A stretch of 40,711 bases of DNA from Nitrospira sp. (GCA_015903995.1 JABMDK010000009.1:56935-97645), one strand, 5' to 3'. Shown: positions 32,697 through 40,436, counted from the stretch's first letter. The notes: a model not told the origin generated them from the sequence alone. Made by a program: numbers and translations.

Positions 32697-33937
32697 AGCC
32701 CTTGCCTGGACGTGAGCAGATTCAGAAGTCTGCGCCGTCGGTCTGTCCGGCTGATGCTCCTGTGAAGACCTTCAATGTTTCGGCGATCGATCAGCAGATC
32801 CGGTACCATGATGGAGCGCCGGGTGTGATGGAAGTCGATCTTGAACGGAAGATGGTCTTCGGCAATGAACAGGGCAAGATGTATGTGCTCGACGGAGATC
32901 GTGGACGGGTCAAGGCCGGAGAGCTCAAACCGAGCCCGCTGACTCTGCACGTCAACGTCGGTGATTGCGTGAAAATCAATCTAAAAAACGAGATGGCCAA
33001 GGAGCGAGCCGGGTTCCACGTCGATATGATGGCGTTTAACCCGAAGGACTCGTTCGGCGCCAATGTCGGGAATAATCCCGGTGATCAAACGGTCGGTCCC
33101 GGCGAGAGCAAGACCTACACGTACTATGCTCACCCTGAATATGGAGAGCTTGCGGCGCTGATTCAGGATTGGGGTAACGTCGTGGAAAACCCACGGAACG
33201 GCCTCTTTGGTTCTATCATCGTTGGTCCGAAAGGATCGCGGTATCGCGACCCGATCACGGGTGACGATATTACGATGAAGAGCAGCTGGCGAGCCGATGT
33301 CCTTGTAGATCGGATGCTTCCTGGAAATGAAAACCGGAAGAACTATCGCGATTTCTCGTTGATGTTCCAGGACGAGGACAATATCGTGGGTGTGAGCTTC
33401 ATGCCCTACATTCAACAAGTAGCCGGTATCACGGCGGTCAATTACCGCTCGGAGCCGACGGCTTGGAGAATGGAAAAGGGTTGTGACGTGTCCGAGATTT
33501 TCAGTTGCGTGAAAGCCGGGGATACGCCTTCGACTCCGTTGCTCCAGGCGCACGTTGGAGATCCGGTGGCTGTTCACGTGTTGGGCGCGTTCAGTGAGCA
33601 GGTGCAATTGTTCACGATTGATGGACATGAATGGCCGCACGAACCTTATATGCAAGGTGCCGACCAAGTCAGCACCATGGAGTTCGGTGGATCAGAAATC
33701 ATCAATGCGTATCTCACCGGAGGTGCAGGCGGTCCGAATAAAATCGTGGGCGACTATCTGTGGAAGAATCAGCGGCCGGCTTTTGCCAATGCCGGACAGT
33801 GGGGGCTGTTCAAGGTCCTCCCGGTTGATGATCAACGGATCAAGCCGTTGATGCCACAGGTTCCGCCGACAAGGACTGCGGAGCAGCCCTCTGGTAAGGC
33901 GAAGGTTTCACCGACCTCGCTGAAGAGCAAGAAGTAG
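32495..33937 (+). CDS. Giant multicopper oxidase, C-terminal part of the frameshifted gene, module B
   Basis: This is the continuation of the gene at 29169 in another frame; the genuine homology starts at 32552 (ERYDPAIPAAGGP). Residues before that in this open frame are out-of-frame noise. From there it matches the module A fragment residue for residue for most of its length, including SVCPADAPVKTFNVSAID, NEMAKERAGFHVD, ALIQDWGNVVENPRNGLFGSIIVGPKGS, HVLGAFSEQVQLFTIDGHEW and EFGGSEIINAYLTGGAGGPN. It supplies cupredoxin domains five and six. If the frameshift is real, the fragment has no start signal or signal peptide of its own and would not be exported. Confidence 0.8.
   Translation: MVPDGTVREGCYAAQHGPFERYDPAIPAAGGPQKQAGDYLYYSGRASHFAEGSWGLFRVFDELQGDLKPLPGREQIQKSAPSVCPADAPVKTFNVSAIDQQIRYHDGAPGVMEVDLERKMVFGNEQGKMYVLDGDRGRVKAGELKPSPLTLHVNVGDCVKINLKNEMAKERAGFHVDMMAFNPKDSFGANVGNNPGDQTVGPGESKTYTYYAHPEYGELAALIQDWGNVVENPRNGLFGSIIVGPKGSRYRDPITGDDITMKSSWRADVLVDRMLPGNENRKNYRDFSLMFQDEDNIVGVSFMPYIQQVAGITAVNYRSEPTAWRMEKGCDVSEIFSCVKAGDTPSTPLLQAHVGDPVAVHVLGAFSEQVQLFTIDGHEWPHEPYMQGADQVSTMEFGGSEIINAYLTGGAGGPNKIVGDYLWKNQRPAFANAGQWGLFKVLPVDDQRIKPLMPQVPPTRTAEQPSGKAKVSPTSLKSKK
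32547..32555 (+). other. Net 10-nt deletion that breaks the module B oxidase
   Basis: Module A has CAC, then 12 bases (GTGGTCATCGGG), then GAACGGTAC. Module B has CAT, then TT, then GAGCGGTAC. The 10 missing bases shift the frame from 0 to 2 at 32550-32551. No homopolymer run is present at the site. Confidence 0.85.
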
Positions 33938-33949
33938 TAGAGATTCGGT

Positions 33950-33977
33950 GGCGTACCCACGTGAAAGTGGGTACGCC
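33950..33977 (+). terminator. Perfect hairpin after the module B oxidase
   Basis: GGCGTACCCAC (33950-33960) pairs perfectly with GTGGGTACGCC (33967-33977) around a 6-base loop. No T-run follows, so it is a stabilising or pausing hairpin, 12 bases after the stop codon, rather than a complete terminator. Confidence 0.5.
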
Positions 33978-34012
33978 GCTATGCTGCCAAGTCAGCCTCT
34001 CTGTATATCCGG

Positions 34013-34043
34013 CTGGGGAGCCATTGCTCCCCAGTGCTTTTTT
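34013..34043 (+). terminator. Rho-independent terminator just upstream of the module B cupredoxin
   Basis: CTGGGGAGC (34013-34021) pairs with GCTCCCCAG (34026-34034) around a 4-base loop and is followed by TGCTTTTTT. It ends 15 bases before the cupredoxin ATG (34059), 3 bases before its Shine-Dalgarno, so it could act as a terminator or attenuator between the two genes. Confidence 0.75.
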
Positions 34044-34058
34044 GACAGGAGCATCATC

Positions 34059-34841
34059 ATGAGACGTGTCATCCGTACTCTTGTTCCTGGTTTCATCGGT
34101 CTGACCCTCACGATACTCATGGTGAGTACGGGAGCGATGGAACTTGCATCGGCATATGAGCCGACGGCGGTTGTGAACGGAGGAGCGGTCAAGGGGATGG
34201 TGCATTTCAGCGGGGATCTGCCGGACCCCTCTGCCTTCAAGCTCCATCGTTATCCTGATCAGGGCTATTGCGGTGCTCTGTCTGATGGATCTGGCTATCG
34301 TTTGCTTCGCGAAGTCCTGGTGGGGCCGCAAGGCGGACTCAAAGACGTGATTGTCACGATCGAGGGTGTGACGAGTGGTAAGCCGTTCGAATTCGAAGAA
34401 ACCAAGTTGGAAGCGAATATCTGTCAGTTTGTGCCGTATGTTTCGGTCATGCGTAATGAGCATCCGCTGACCGTGAAAAATATGGATTCCGTCGCGCATG
34501 ATCTTCAAGTCTATGAAAGGGATTGGGAACATATTTTTATTATGTTTCATCGTCCCGCGCTGACCAAAGGGGGAACCCAGGATCTCATTCGTTTTACGGG
34601 GGATCGGCGAGGTGTTATCATGCAATGCGGGATGCATCCCTACATGCAGGGACATGGTCTTGCCGTGGATAACCCGTACTATGCCGTGACGGGGAGCGAA
34701 GGGGTATTTGATATCAGAGACCTTCCAGCCGGCACCTATCGAATCAAAGCTTGGCATCCGACTCTCGGGGTACAAGAACAGGCACTTACCGTGGCGGCTG
34801 GAGAAAGTAGCGCGGTGGCATTTACCTTCAAGGCCAAATAA
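34059..34841 (+). CDS. Exported single-domain cupredoxin with carboxypeptidase-regulatory-like fold, module B
   Basis: 260 residues from ATG 34059, with AGGAG at 34047-34051 (7-nt spacing). A longer in-frame start at 33948 lies upstream of two hairpins and is rejected. Signal peptide RRVIRTLVPGFIGLTLTILMVSTGA. It is homologous along its length to the protein at 2209: HRYPDQGYCGALSDGSGYRLLREV, EANICQFVPYVSV, VAHDLQ (copper His), CGMHPYM (Cys, His, Met copper ligands), DLPAGTYRIKAWHPTLGVQEQ. Likely a periplasmic blue-copper-like electron carrier or copper donor partnered with the MCO. The stop overlaps the start of the next gene (TAATG). Confidence 0.87.
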   Translation: MRRVIRTLVPGFIGLTLTILMVSTGAMELASAYEPTAVVNGGAVKGMVHFSGDLPDPSAFKLHRYPDQGYCGALSDGSGYRLLREVLVGPQGGLKDVIVTIEGVTSGKPFEFEETKLEANICQFVPYVSVMRNEHPLTVKNMDSVAHDLQVYERDWEHIFIMFHRPALTKGGTQDLIRFTGDRRGVIMQCGMHPYMQGHGLAVDNPYYAVTGSEGVFDIRDLPAGTYRIKAWHPTLGVQEQALTVAAGESSAVAFTFKAK

Positions 34842-35350
34842 TGATGCGTCTACGGCGGCATGTCATCGGTCTGTTACTTATCGCTCTGGTGAGTGAGATC
34901 ACCGTTCTGGCCGCGTTCGGCGAGAAGCCGACGGCGCCGGGGGTGAGCCGTGTCGAAGTGGTGCTGGCCTATCACTATCGAACTCGTGAAGCTGAACTCA
35001 AAGAGGAGTTTGCACAAGCTGGGCTTGGCAACGCACATTTCCAGTTCGCCAGGATGGGACAACCGCCGCAGAATATCGGAATGGGGCGAGAAGTTCCGGC
35101 CGATAAAGCCAGAGAAGCGATTCGATTGGCGCTGAAGTACAATTTTGGAGTCGGCATTTTACTGCCGGAACGCTTGTTTCCCCCTCGGTTTATCACAATT
35201 GCATCATCTAATTATGATGACACTGTGGAGTATCATATTGATCACACGACATTGGGTAAGTTGCAGAACCCTGAGTTGACGACGGAAGCATTTCACCATC
35301 TTTATCGCGAGCTGACATCTGCCGTGATTCATCCAAAGGCGCGCTATTAG
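34841..35350 (+). CDS. Exported protein of unknown function in module B
   Basis: 169 residues. A signal peptide (VIGLLLIALVSEITVLAAFG) is followed by about 140 residues containing YHYRTREAELKEEFAQAGLGNAHFQFARMGQPPQNIGMGREVPADKAREAIRLALKYNFGVGILLPERLFPPRFITIASSNYDDTVEYHID. The alternation of helix (REAIRLALKYN) and strand (GVGILLPE, RFITIASS) suggests a small alpha/beta domain. Several His and Tyr residues are present, but no motif is recognised. Its start overlaps the cupredoxin stop and its own stop overlaps the next start by one base, so it is translationally coupled within module B. No homologue occurs in the visible part of module A. Confidence 0.75.
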   Translation: MMRLRRHVIGLLLIALVSEITVLAAFGEKPTAPGVSRVEVVLAYHYRTREAELKEEFAQAGLGNAHFQFARMGQPPQNIGMGREVPADKAREAIRLALKYNFGVGILLPERLFPPRFITIASSNYDDTVEYHIDHTTLGKLQNPELTTEAFHHLYRELTSAVIHPKARY

Positions 35351-35787
35351 TGGGGACTACACGGTTACAGGGCCGATACTTTAGCATCGCGTCGATGATC
35401 GTGGGGCTTATGATCGTCATCGGTGTTTCACTTATCGCAGACACGATGGTGTCCGCCGGTGAGCCGGACCAGAGCCTAAAGGAAGCTGCGGATGGGTTGA
35501 AATCGAATGCCGAAGAGATGGTGGCCCATGGTGGAATGGGTGATGCGAAGGCGATCATTCACCACTGCGCTGAGACAACGCGGTACGCCGAATTACTCAT
35601 GAAGCAGCTCTCCACGTCGCATTCAGGACGAGAGGAAGGTGTCGCCTCTCTTGCCGATGTTATCAAGCACTGTAAACGAGTAGCAGAGATCGGCATCCAT
35701 GCGGATCCGGGTGTTCTTCTCAATCCTGCCATCAAAGCCAGAACAGCCGCACGCGCATCGGTGAAGGCACTCGGGTTTTCCAAGTAG
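35350..35787 (+). CDS. SmbP-like small periplasmic metal-binding protein
   Basis: 145 residues from GTG 35350, which overlaps the preceding TAG by one base. An N-terminal hydrophobic segment (SIASMIVGLMIVIGVSLIADTMVSAG) is followed by a helical bundle with paired histidines at helix ends: EEMVAHGGMGDAKAIIHHCAETTRYAELLMKQL and SLADVIKHCKRVAEIGIHADPGVLLNPAIKARTAARASVKALG. The AHxGMGDAxAI-H pattern resembles SmbP, the small metal-binding four-helix protein described from Nitrosomonas, although the histidine repeats are fewer here. Two cysteines adjacent to His (HHC, KHC) may add to metal binding. In module B it would buffer copper or another metal for the oxidase and cupredoxin. Convergent with the sua5-like gene. 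Confidence 0.65.
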   Translation: MGTTRLQGRYFSIASMIVGLMIVIGVSLIADTMVSAGEPDQSLKEAADGLKSNAEEMVAHGGMGDAKAIIHHCAETTRYAELLMKQLSTSHSGREEGVASLADVIKHCKRVAEIGIHADPGVLLNPAIKARTAARASVKALGFSK

Positions 35788-35844
35788 CGGCGAGTATCGA
35801 CACAGCTGGGGCGGGAAGGTTCGATCGTGACGAACTGGCCTGCA

Positions 35845-36846
35845 TTATGGCGTCGCGCAGCGGCGCAAGCGATCCATGATTGCCGCTCCCAGTCCTTCTT
35901 CCCTGCACGGTTCCGCATAGATCCGATCCAGATCAAGGGAATCCAGCCTCCGTAGTGCTGCAAACAGGTGACGTGCGGATTCCCTCAGATCGCCGGTTGA
36001 AGAGAGAACTTCCACAGCGGAAAATTGATTGTCGCTGTCTCTTGGGCGCGAGTGGATCAGCAAGCCTGCGTGCTCGTCATCATTCAGGAACGGTCGTGTT
36101 TCGGCCGAAGGTAAGAGTATCAGCGGCGTTCGCGTTGCGTAGTGGCGGGACAATTGACCGGGTGCGAGAGGCTGTTGCTGCACGGCCGGCGCCCGACGAA
36201 TAGCGCCGATGACGGCGCTGAGCTGCTCGATGGTGATGCTGCCTGGGCGCAGTAATTCTGCCTGTGATCCTGCCAGCGAGAGGATGGTTGATTCGACTCC
36301 GACCGGACATGGCCCACCGTCGAGTATGAGATTGGCCGTACTTCCGAGCCCATCGGCAACGTGTTGAGCCGTCGTTGGGCTAACATAGCCGAAGGGATTG
36401 GCGCTGGGTGCCGCGATCGGGGTGCCTGCCTCTCGAAGAAGAGTCTGTGCCACGGGATGGTTCGGCATTCTGACCGCGACCGTTGATAGCCCGGCGGTGA
36501 TGAGATCAGGGATCGCCGGCTGTTTTGGTAAGACCAACGTCAAGGGACCTGGCCAGAAGACGTCCATGAGCCGCTGAGCCAGAGAGGGAAGAGATCCAAT
36601 CACCATCTCCAACTGTTTCAGATCAGCGATGTGGACGATGAGTGGATCAAACTGAGGACGTTGTTTGGCTTCAAAGACCTTCGCCGCTGCGTCGGCGTTC
36701 ATCGCATCGCAGCCGAGTCCATAGACCGTTTCGGTTGGAAATGCGACGAGTCCACCTGATGTGATGATCCTCCCTGCTCGCCGGATGGATTCAGCATCTG
36801 AGGCCGAGAGGATGGCACTGTTCACGTGAGTGGTCTCTCCGTCCAT
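35845..36846 (-). CDS. L-threonylcarbamoyladenylate synthase (Sua5/YwlC/TsaC family)
   Basis: 333 residues. The N-terminal YrdC domain shows GLVAFPTETVYGLGCDA, AKQRPQFDPLIVHI, FWPGPLTLVLPKQ, VAVRMPNHPVAQTLLREAGTPIAAPSANPFGYVSPTTAQHV, LDGGPCPVGVESTILSL and LLRPGSI. A C-terminal Sua5 domain (about 215-333) follows, so it is the long Sua5 type rather than short TsaC. It makes threonylcarbamoyl-AMP from threonine, bicarbonate and ATP for the t6A modification of ANN-decoding tRNAs. It lies 27 nt downstream of the cyclophilin gene and is probably co-transcribed with it. The KR-type substrate motif is KQRP. ATG 36846 is the first in-frame start and fits the usual N terminus. Confidence 0.93.
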   Translation of the reverse strand: MDGETTHVNSAILSASDAESIRRAGRIITSGGLVAFPTETVYGLGCDAMNADAAAKVFEAKQRPQFDPLIVHIADLKQLEMVIGSLPSLAQRLMDVFWPGPLTLVLPKQPAIPDLITAGLSTVAVRMPNHPVAQTLLREAGTPIAAPSANPFGYVSPTTAQHVADGLGSTANLILDGGPCPVGVESTILSLAGSQAELLRPGSITIEQLSAVIGAIRRAPAVQQQPLAPGQLSRHYATRTPLILLPSAETRPFLNDDEHAGLLIHSRPRDSDNQFSAVEVLSSTGDLRESARHLFAALRRLDSLDLDRIYAEPCREEGLGAAIMDRLRRCATP

Positions 36847-36873
36847 GGGAATGCCGCACTGCCGTCTGACCGG

Positions 36874-37401
36874 CTATTCCGTCACGGTCATCGTGATCGT
36901 GATCGGATCCAGTGGGTTGTCTCGCTCGTCGCAAGGGACACCGACAATCTTGTCGATCACCTCGATCCCGCGAAAGACTTCTCCGAACACAGTGTAGCGC
37001 CGATCTAACCCGCTGTTGTCCCCGACGCAGATGAAAAATTGTGAGCCGTTGTCGTTGAAGTCGCGGGTGCTATTGCTCTCACGGGGCATTTTCGCCATGG
37101 AGAGTGCGCCGCGCTTGTGTGGGTAATCGTTCGGCTCTGGGGAAAGAAAGTATCCTGGTCCGCCTGTGCCGTGGAGTGCGCGCTCGGGAGATTTACTCAA
37201 CGGATCGCCGCCCTGAATGATGAACCCGGGCACGACACGATGGAATGTGGTGCCGTCGTAGAACCCCATCTTGATGAGGTTGATGAGGTTTTCCACATGG
37301 CGTGGTGCTGCGTCCGGGTAGAAGCGAATCTTGATCTCGCCGAATCTTGTGGCGATTGTGACGCGGGGATCTTTCTTTCGAAACTCAAGTGTCATGGTCA
37401 T
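36874..37401 (-). CDS. Cyclophilin-type peptidyl-prolyl cis-trans isomerase
   Basis: 175 residues. Typical bacterial cyclophilin signatures: VTIATRFGEIKIRFYPDAAPRHVENLINLIKMGFYDGTTFHRVVPGFIIQGGDP with the catalytic FHRVVPGFIIQGGD (Arg and Phe/Gln of the active site), GALSMAKMP, NDNGSQFFICVGDN and LDRRYTVFGEVFRGIEVIDKI. No signal peptide is visible, so it is probably cytoplasmic. It catalyses proline isomerisation during protein folding. Two close ATGs (37401, 37395) are possible starts and no clear Shine-Dalgarno decides between them. Likely operon with the Sua5-like gene. Confidence 0.92.
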   Translation of the reverse strand: MTMTLEFRKKDPRVTIATRFGEIKIRFYPDAAPRHVENLINLIKMGFYDGTTFHRVVPGFIIQGGDPLSKSPERALHGTGGPGYFLSPEPNDYPHKRGALSMAKMPRESNSTRDFNDNGSQFFICVGDNSGLDRRYTVFGEVFRGIEVIDKIVGVPCDERDNPLDPITITMTVTE

Positions 37402-37522
37402 GACTGTAACAAGGTGGTCTTTGGAGAGGCAAGGCTCTCATCCGTCCGTCCTGTTGAGTGGTGATTGTCGGCCGGTTGGTTGTAGAGCCTCAAAGTCAGC
37501 ACTCAACGTCCATCACTCGATA

Positions 37523-38830
37523 TTATTCACAGTGCTTGAGCCCATCTCCAGGTCTGATGCGTAACCACATGACTCCCCCGAGCAGGGCCATGAAGGCGGC
37601 GAGGCCGAGAGAAGCGCCCCAACCCCACTGTTGAGCGAGCCATGGTGTGAGCGTTGGTGAAATGGCGCCACCGAGATTGGCGCCCATATTCATGAGACCT
37701 GAGAGGCTTCCGGCATGGGTCGGTGACAGATCGCTCGTCGAGGACCAATAGGCTCCGATTGTAAAGTACAGCCATCCGGCGCCCAAAGACAGACTAGCCA
37801 GGGCGAGGTAGGGGGATTCTGCAACCGCCCCCAGTGCGATGGAACCGGCGGCCAGCCCCATCCCGGTCATCCCCACGATCTGACGTCCCTTGGTGACACC
37901 ATGCTTCATGGCCAATCGATCTGTGACCCATCCGCCGAGAGGGCAGGAGACAAGAATGGCAAGGAAGGGGGCAGCCGCAAACACCCCACCTCGTAGCACA
38001 CTGAAGCCACGTTCATTGACCAGATAGAGATAGAACCAGGACATGTAGACATAGGCGACATAGCCCAAGCATCCGTAACTCAGCATCAGCCACCACACAC
38101 TCGGTGTGTTTCGTAGGGTCGCCCAAGGAATCGAAGGGCGTATTGGAACAACCGGAGTCGTCGGCGATGTTCCTTCGTGACAAGTGTGCCATGGGTGACG
38201 CGATGGACGATCGGCGGCCAAGCACCACCAGATGACTGCGAGGCCGAACCCTATTCCGCTTGAAAGATAAAAGGCGGATTGCCAGCCATAGTTGACCATG
38301 ATCCAAGCCGTGATCGGCGGAGTGATTGCCGCACCGATCCCGATGCCGCCGATGGCGATCCCGATGCCGAAACCGCGTTCATGAGCGGGAAGCCAGTCGG
38401 TAACGGCACGATTAAAAGTCGGCAATGCCGCGGCTTCGCCGACACCGAGAAGAAATCTGACCAGGGCCAGTGCGCCGATGATTCCGAGCGGTCCGGCCAA
38501 GAAGGATGTTGCGGCAATGGCTGTCCAGACGGTAAAGCAGGACCACCAGAGCAGTGCGATCATGAGGACGATGCGAATCCCCCAGCGATCACTGAGCCAG
38601 CCACCAGGAATCTGGAACAAGGCGTAACCGAAGACGAATGCGGAGAAGACCACTCCCATCTCTTGCTCGGTCAATCCCAACGCCGGCATCATCTGGCGTG
38701 CCGTGACGGAAATGTTGATGCGATCAATGTAGGTGACGACGCTGATGGCAAAGAGGAGTCCGAGAATCAGCCAACGGAGGGGCGACGGAGGTGTGATGTC
38801 TCCGCGATTCGAGGAGATCATCTTGCTCAC
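37523..38830 (-). CDS. Major facilitator superfamily transporter (ACS-like)
   Basis: 435 residues with about twelve hydrophobic helices in two halves. The first half has the typical entry LLFAISVVTYIDRINISVTARQMMPALGLTEQEMGVVFSAFVFGYALFQIPGGWLSDRWGIRIVL, with the loop 2-3 motif GGWLSDRWG of MFS proteins; the D-R-x-N in helix 1 is usual for the anion:cation symporter (ACS) family of organic-anion carriers. The second half repeats GGWVTDRLAMKHGVTKGRQIV. Substrate unknown; organic acids or sugar acids are family possibilities. It lies downstream of the FKBP gene, with a perfect hairpin between them. Confidence 0.85.
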   Translation of the reverse strand: MSKMISSNRGDITPPSPLRWLILGLLFAISVVTYIDRINISVTARQMMPALGLTEQEMGVVFSAFVFGYALFQIPGGWLSDRWGIRIVLMIALLWWSCFTVWTAIAATSFLAGPLGIIGALALVRFLLGVGEAAALPTFNRAVTDWLPAHERGFGIGIAIGGIGIGAAITPPITAWIMVNYGWQSAFYLSSGIGFGLAVIWWCLAADRPSRHPWHTCHEGTSPTTPVVPIRPSIPWATLRNTPSVWWLMLSYGCLGYVAYVYMSWFYLYLVNERGFSVLRGGVFAAAPFLAILVSCPLGGWVTDRLAMKHGVTKGRQIVGMTGMGLAAGSIALGAVAESPYLALASLSLGAGWLYFTIGAYWSSTSDLSPTHAGSLSGLMNMGANLGGAISPTLTPWLAQQWGWGASLGLAAFMALLGGVMWLRIRPGDGLKHCE

Positions 38831-38901
38831 AACAGCCCGGCTGGCACATTTATGTGGAAGGCGATCATTCTGAGGTTCGGTAGGGATTGCAGGAATGAAT
38901 T

Positions 38902-38934
38902 GCGTTGCCGCCTCTTTGAGAGAGGCGGCAACGC
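38902..38934 (-). terminator. Perfect 14-bp hairpin downstream of the FKBP gene
   Basis: GCGTTGCCGCCTCT (38902-38915) pairs perfectly with AGAGGCGGCAACGC (38921-38934) around a 5-base loop. It begins 8 bases after the FKBP stop on the minus strand. No T-run follows on that strand, so termination is probable but not of the classical type. Confidence 0.6.
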
Positions 38935-38941
38935 GAAGTGG

Positions 38942-39619
38942 TTAGTTGGCGACGATCTCGAGCAGCTCAACCTCGAAGACTAAGGTCGATCCAGGCTTAA
39001 TGATCGGCGGTGAGCCGCCGTCGCCGTAGGCCAGATTGGATGGGCACACGAGTCGGCTTTTCCCTCCGACTTTGATCTGTTGGACACCCTCTGTCCAGCA
39101 CTTAATGACCTTGTTCAGCGGAAATGTCGCCGGCTCTCCTCGTTTCACGGAACTATCGAATACCGTCCCATCGGTTAAGGTGCCATGGTAATGGACCTTG
39201 ACCGTATCCGTCGCTTTTGGCGTGGCCCCGGTTCCAGGCTTGATGGTGGTGATCACGATGCCGGATTCAGTTTTAGTCGAGCCCTTCTCCGAGGCCGCTT
39301 TGGTTAGAAATGCGGCTCCAGCTTTCTTCTCACCCTCAGCAACCAGTGTCAATCGAGCTTGTTGAAGTTGTTGGATTTTCGGCCCGAATGTTTGGAGGTC
39401 GGCTTTGAGGGGACGCTTCAGCACGCCGTCGGTGAGGCCGTTCTTGACCATGTCGAGTTCAGTTTCACTGAGCGAAAAGGTTCCCAGTGATTGACTAATG
39501 GCCAATCCAAGAGCATACAACGTTTTTTGGTCATCATTCGTCGGATCTTGAGAGGCAGCCAATAACGGTGTCGTCAGGAACAGGAGCCCTATGGCACAAC
39601 ACAATGTACGAATTCGCAT
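38942..39619 (-). CDS. Exported FKBP-type peptidyl-prolyl cis-trans isomerase
   Basis: 225 residues from ATG 39619 (MRIRTLCCAIGLLFLTTPLLAA, a signal peptide), with AAAGGA upstream. A 30-residue longer frame is rejected because it would bury the leader. The N-terminal dimerisation region (DDQKTLYALGLAISQSLGTFSLSETELDMVKNGLTDGV) and linker helix precede the FKBP domain: GIVITTIKPGTGATPKATDTVKVHYHGTLTDGTVFDSSVKRGEPATFPLNKVIKCWTEGVQQIKVGGKSRLVCPSNLAYGDGGSPPIIKPGSTLVFEVELLEI. This is the FkpA/Mip architecture: a periplasmic foldase and chaperone. The FKBP active-site aromatic residues and the YGDGG loop are intact. Confidence 0.93.
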   Translation of the reverse strand: MRIRTLCCAIGLLFLTTPLLAASQDPTNDDQKTLYALGLAISQSLGTFSLSETELDMVKNGLTDGVLKRPLKADLQTFGPKIQQLQQARLTLVAEGEKKAGAAFLTKAASEKGSTKTESGIVITTIKPGTGATPKATDTVKVHYHGTLTDGTVFDSSVKRGEPATFPLNKVIKCWTEGVQQIKVGGKSRLVCPSNLAYGDGGSPPIIKPGSTLVFEVELLEIVAN

Positions 39620-39767
39620 GGAGTAGAGGTCCTTTCTTAATGATAGGCGATGGGCAATATGGGATGTAAGGATACGATAGGCCTTCCGAATCACACAATA
39701 GAAATCCAATATGAACGGGTATGGTCAGTAAGGCGAGGTTCTAAACGTCACGTAACCATGCGGTTGG

Positions 39768-39860
39768 TGGCGGAGAGGGAGGGATTTGAACCCTCGGTAG
39801 AGATTTTGTCCCTACGGCGGTTTAGCAAACCGCTGCCTTCGGCCACTCGGCCACCTCTCC
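39768..39860 (-). tRNA. tRNA-Ser(GCU)
   Basis: Read on the minus strand: acceptor GGAGAGG (39860-39854) pairs with CCTCTCC before a G discriminator and an encoded CCA (39770-39768). The anticodon arm is GCGGTTT-GCT-AAACCGC, giving anticodon GCU (Ser, AGC/AGU codons). A long variable arm and a T arm GAGGGTTCGAATCCCTC are present. 93 nt including CCA, as expected for a class II tRNA. Several ORFs crossing it are spurious. Confidence 0.95.
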
Positions 39861-40436
39861 ACGTCAGAATATAGGGATCGGGCCGCGTCCACAGCGGAAA
39901 GCCTCGCCAGGGCGGAAAACACCGACGGAGGAGCATATTACCTCAGCTGATAGGGAGGGTACAAGAGAGGAGTGTTGCCTCGCCAACGGTTTCGATGAAG
40001 CTGGTGTTCCGCATTGCGGACAGGTCTATGAACAGGTTGTCGCATGGTCCGGCCGACCACTGGTATGCAGTGGGATATTCGAATTCCACACCGGGATACG
40101 CTCTTCGAATGCGGTCTTTCAATGATGAGATGGGAGTTACTGGATCTTCGAATAGGCGTGGCGTGGAGCTGAGAGGTGCGGGTCAGGAGATTCGGCCGAG
40201 GAGCCGTTCAACGGACAATGCCTCATGTATCGTACGAATGATCTTGCTGCAGTCATTGCCATTCTGAGATGAGGGCTATGACGAAGTATGGGTACTTGTG
40301 GATACAGGTTTAAGAAAGCGGAGCGTGATGGTACCTGAGCGATCTCTCATCCTTGGCGACCAGCTCATCAGCTCAAAGAACTTGTATAAAAACTCAATGG
40401 TCGGCCTGCCCGTACAGGTTTCCCCTGGAAGGTGTT
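39861..40436. other. Intergenic stretch without recognised content
   Basis: 576 bases upstream of tRNA-Ser. Open frames (for example 39995-40267 on plus) have no recognisable composition or start signals. I see no repeat family, RNA or promoter that I can support. Confidence 0.4.

Noticed and set aside
38942..39619. FKBP as a partner of the MofA-like oxidase, by analogy with the mof locus
   Set aside because: The FKBP here is about 5 kb from module B, on the opposite strand, among housekeeping genes, and has the ordinary FkpA/Mip layout, so the analogy has no positional support.
39995..40267. 90-residue ORF on the plus strand
   Set aside because: No ribosome site, mixed composition, no recognisable domain, and surrounded by non-coding sequence.
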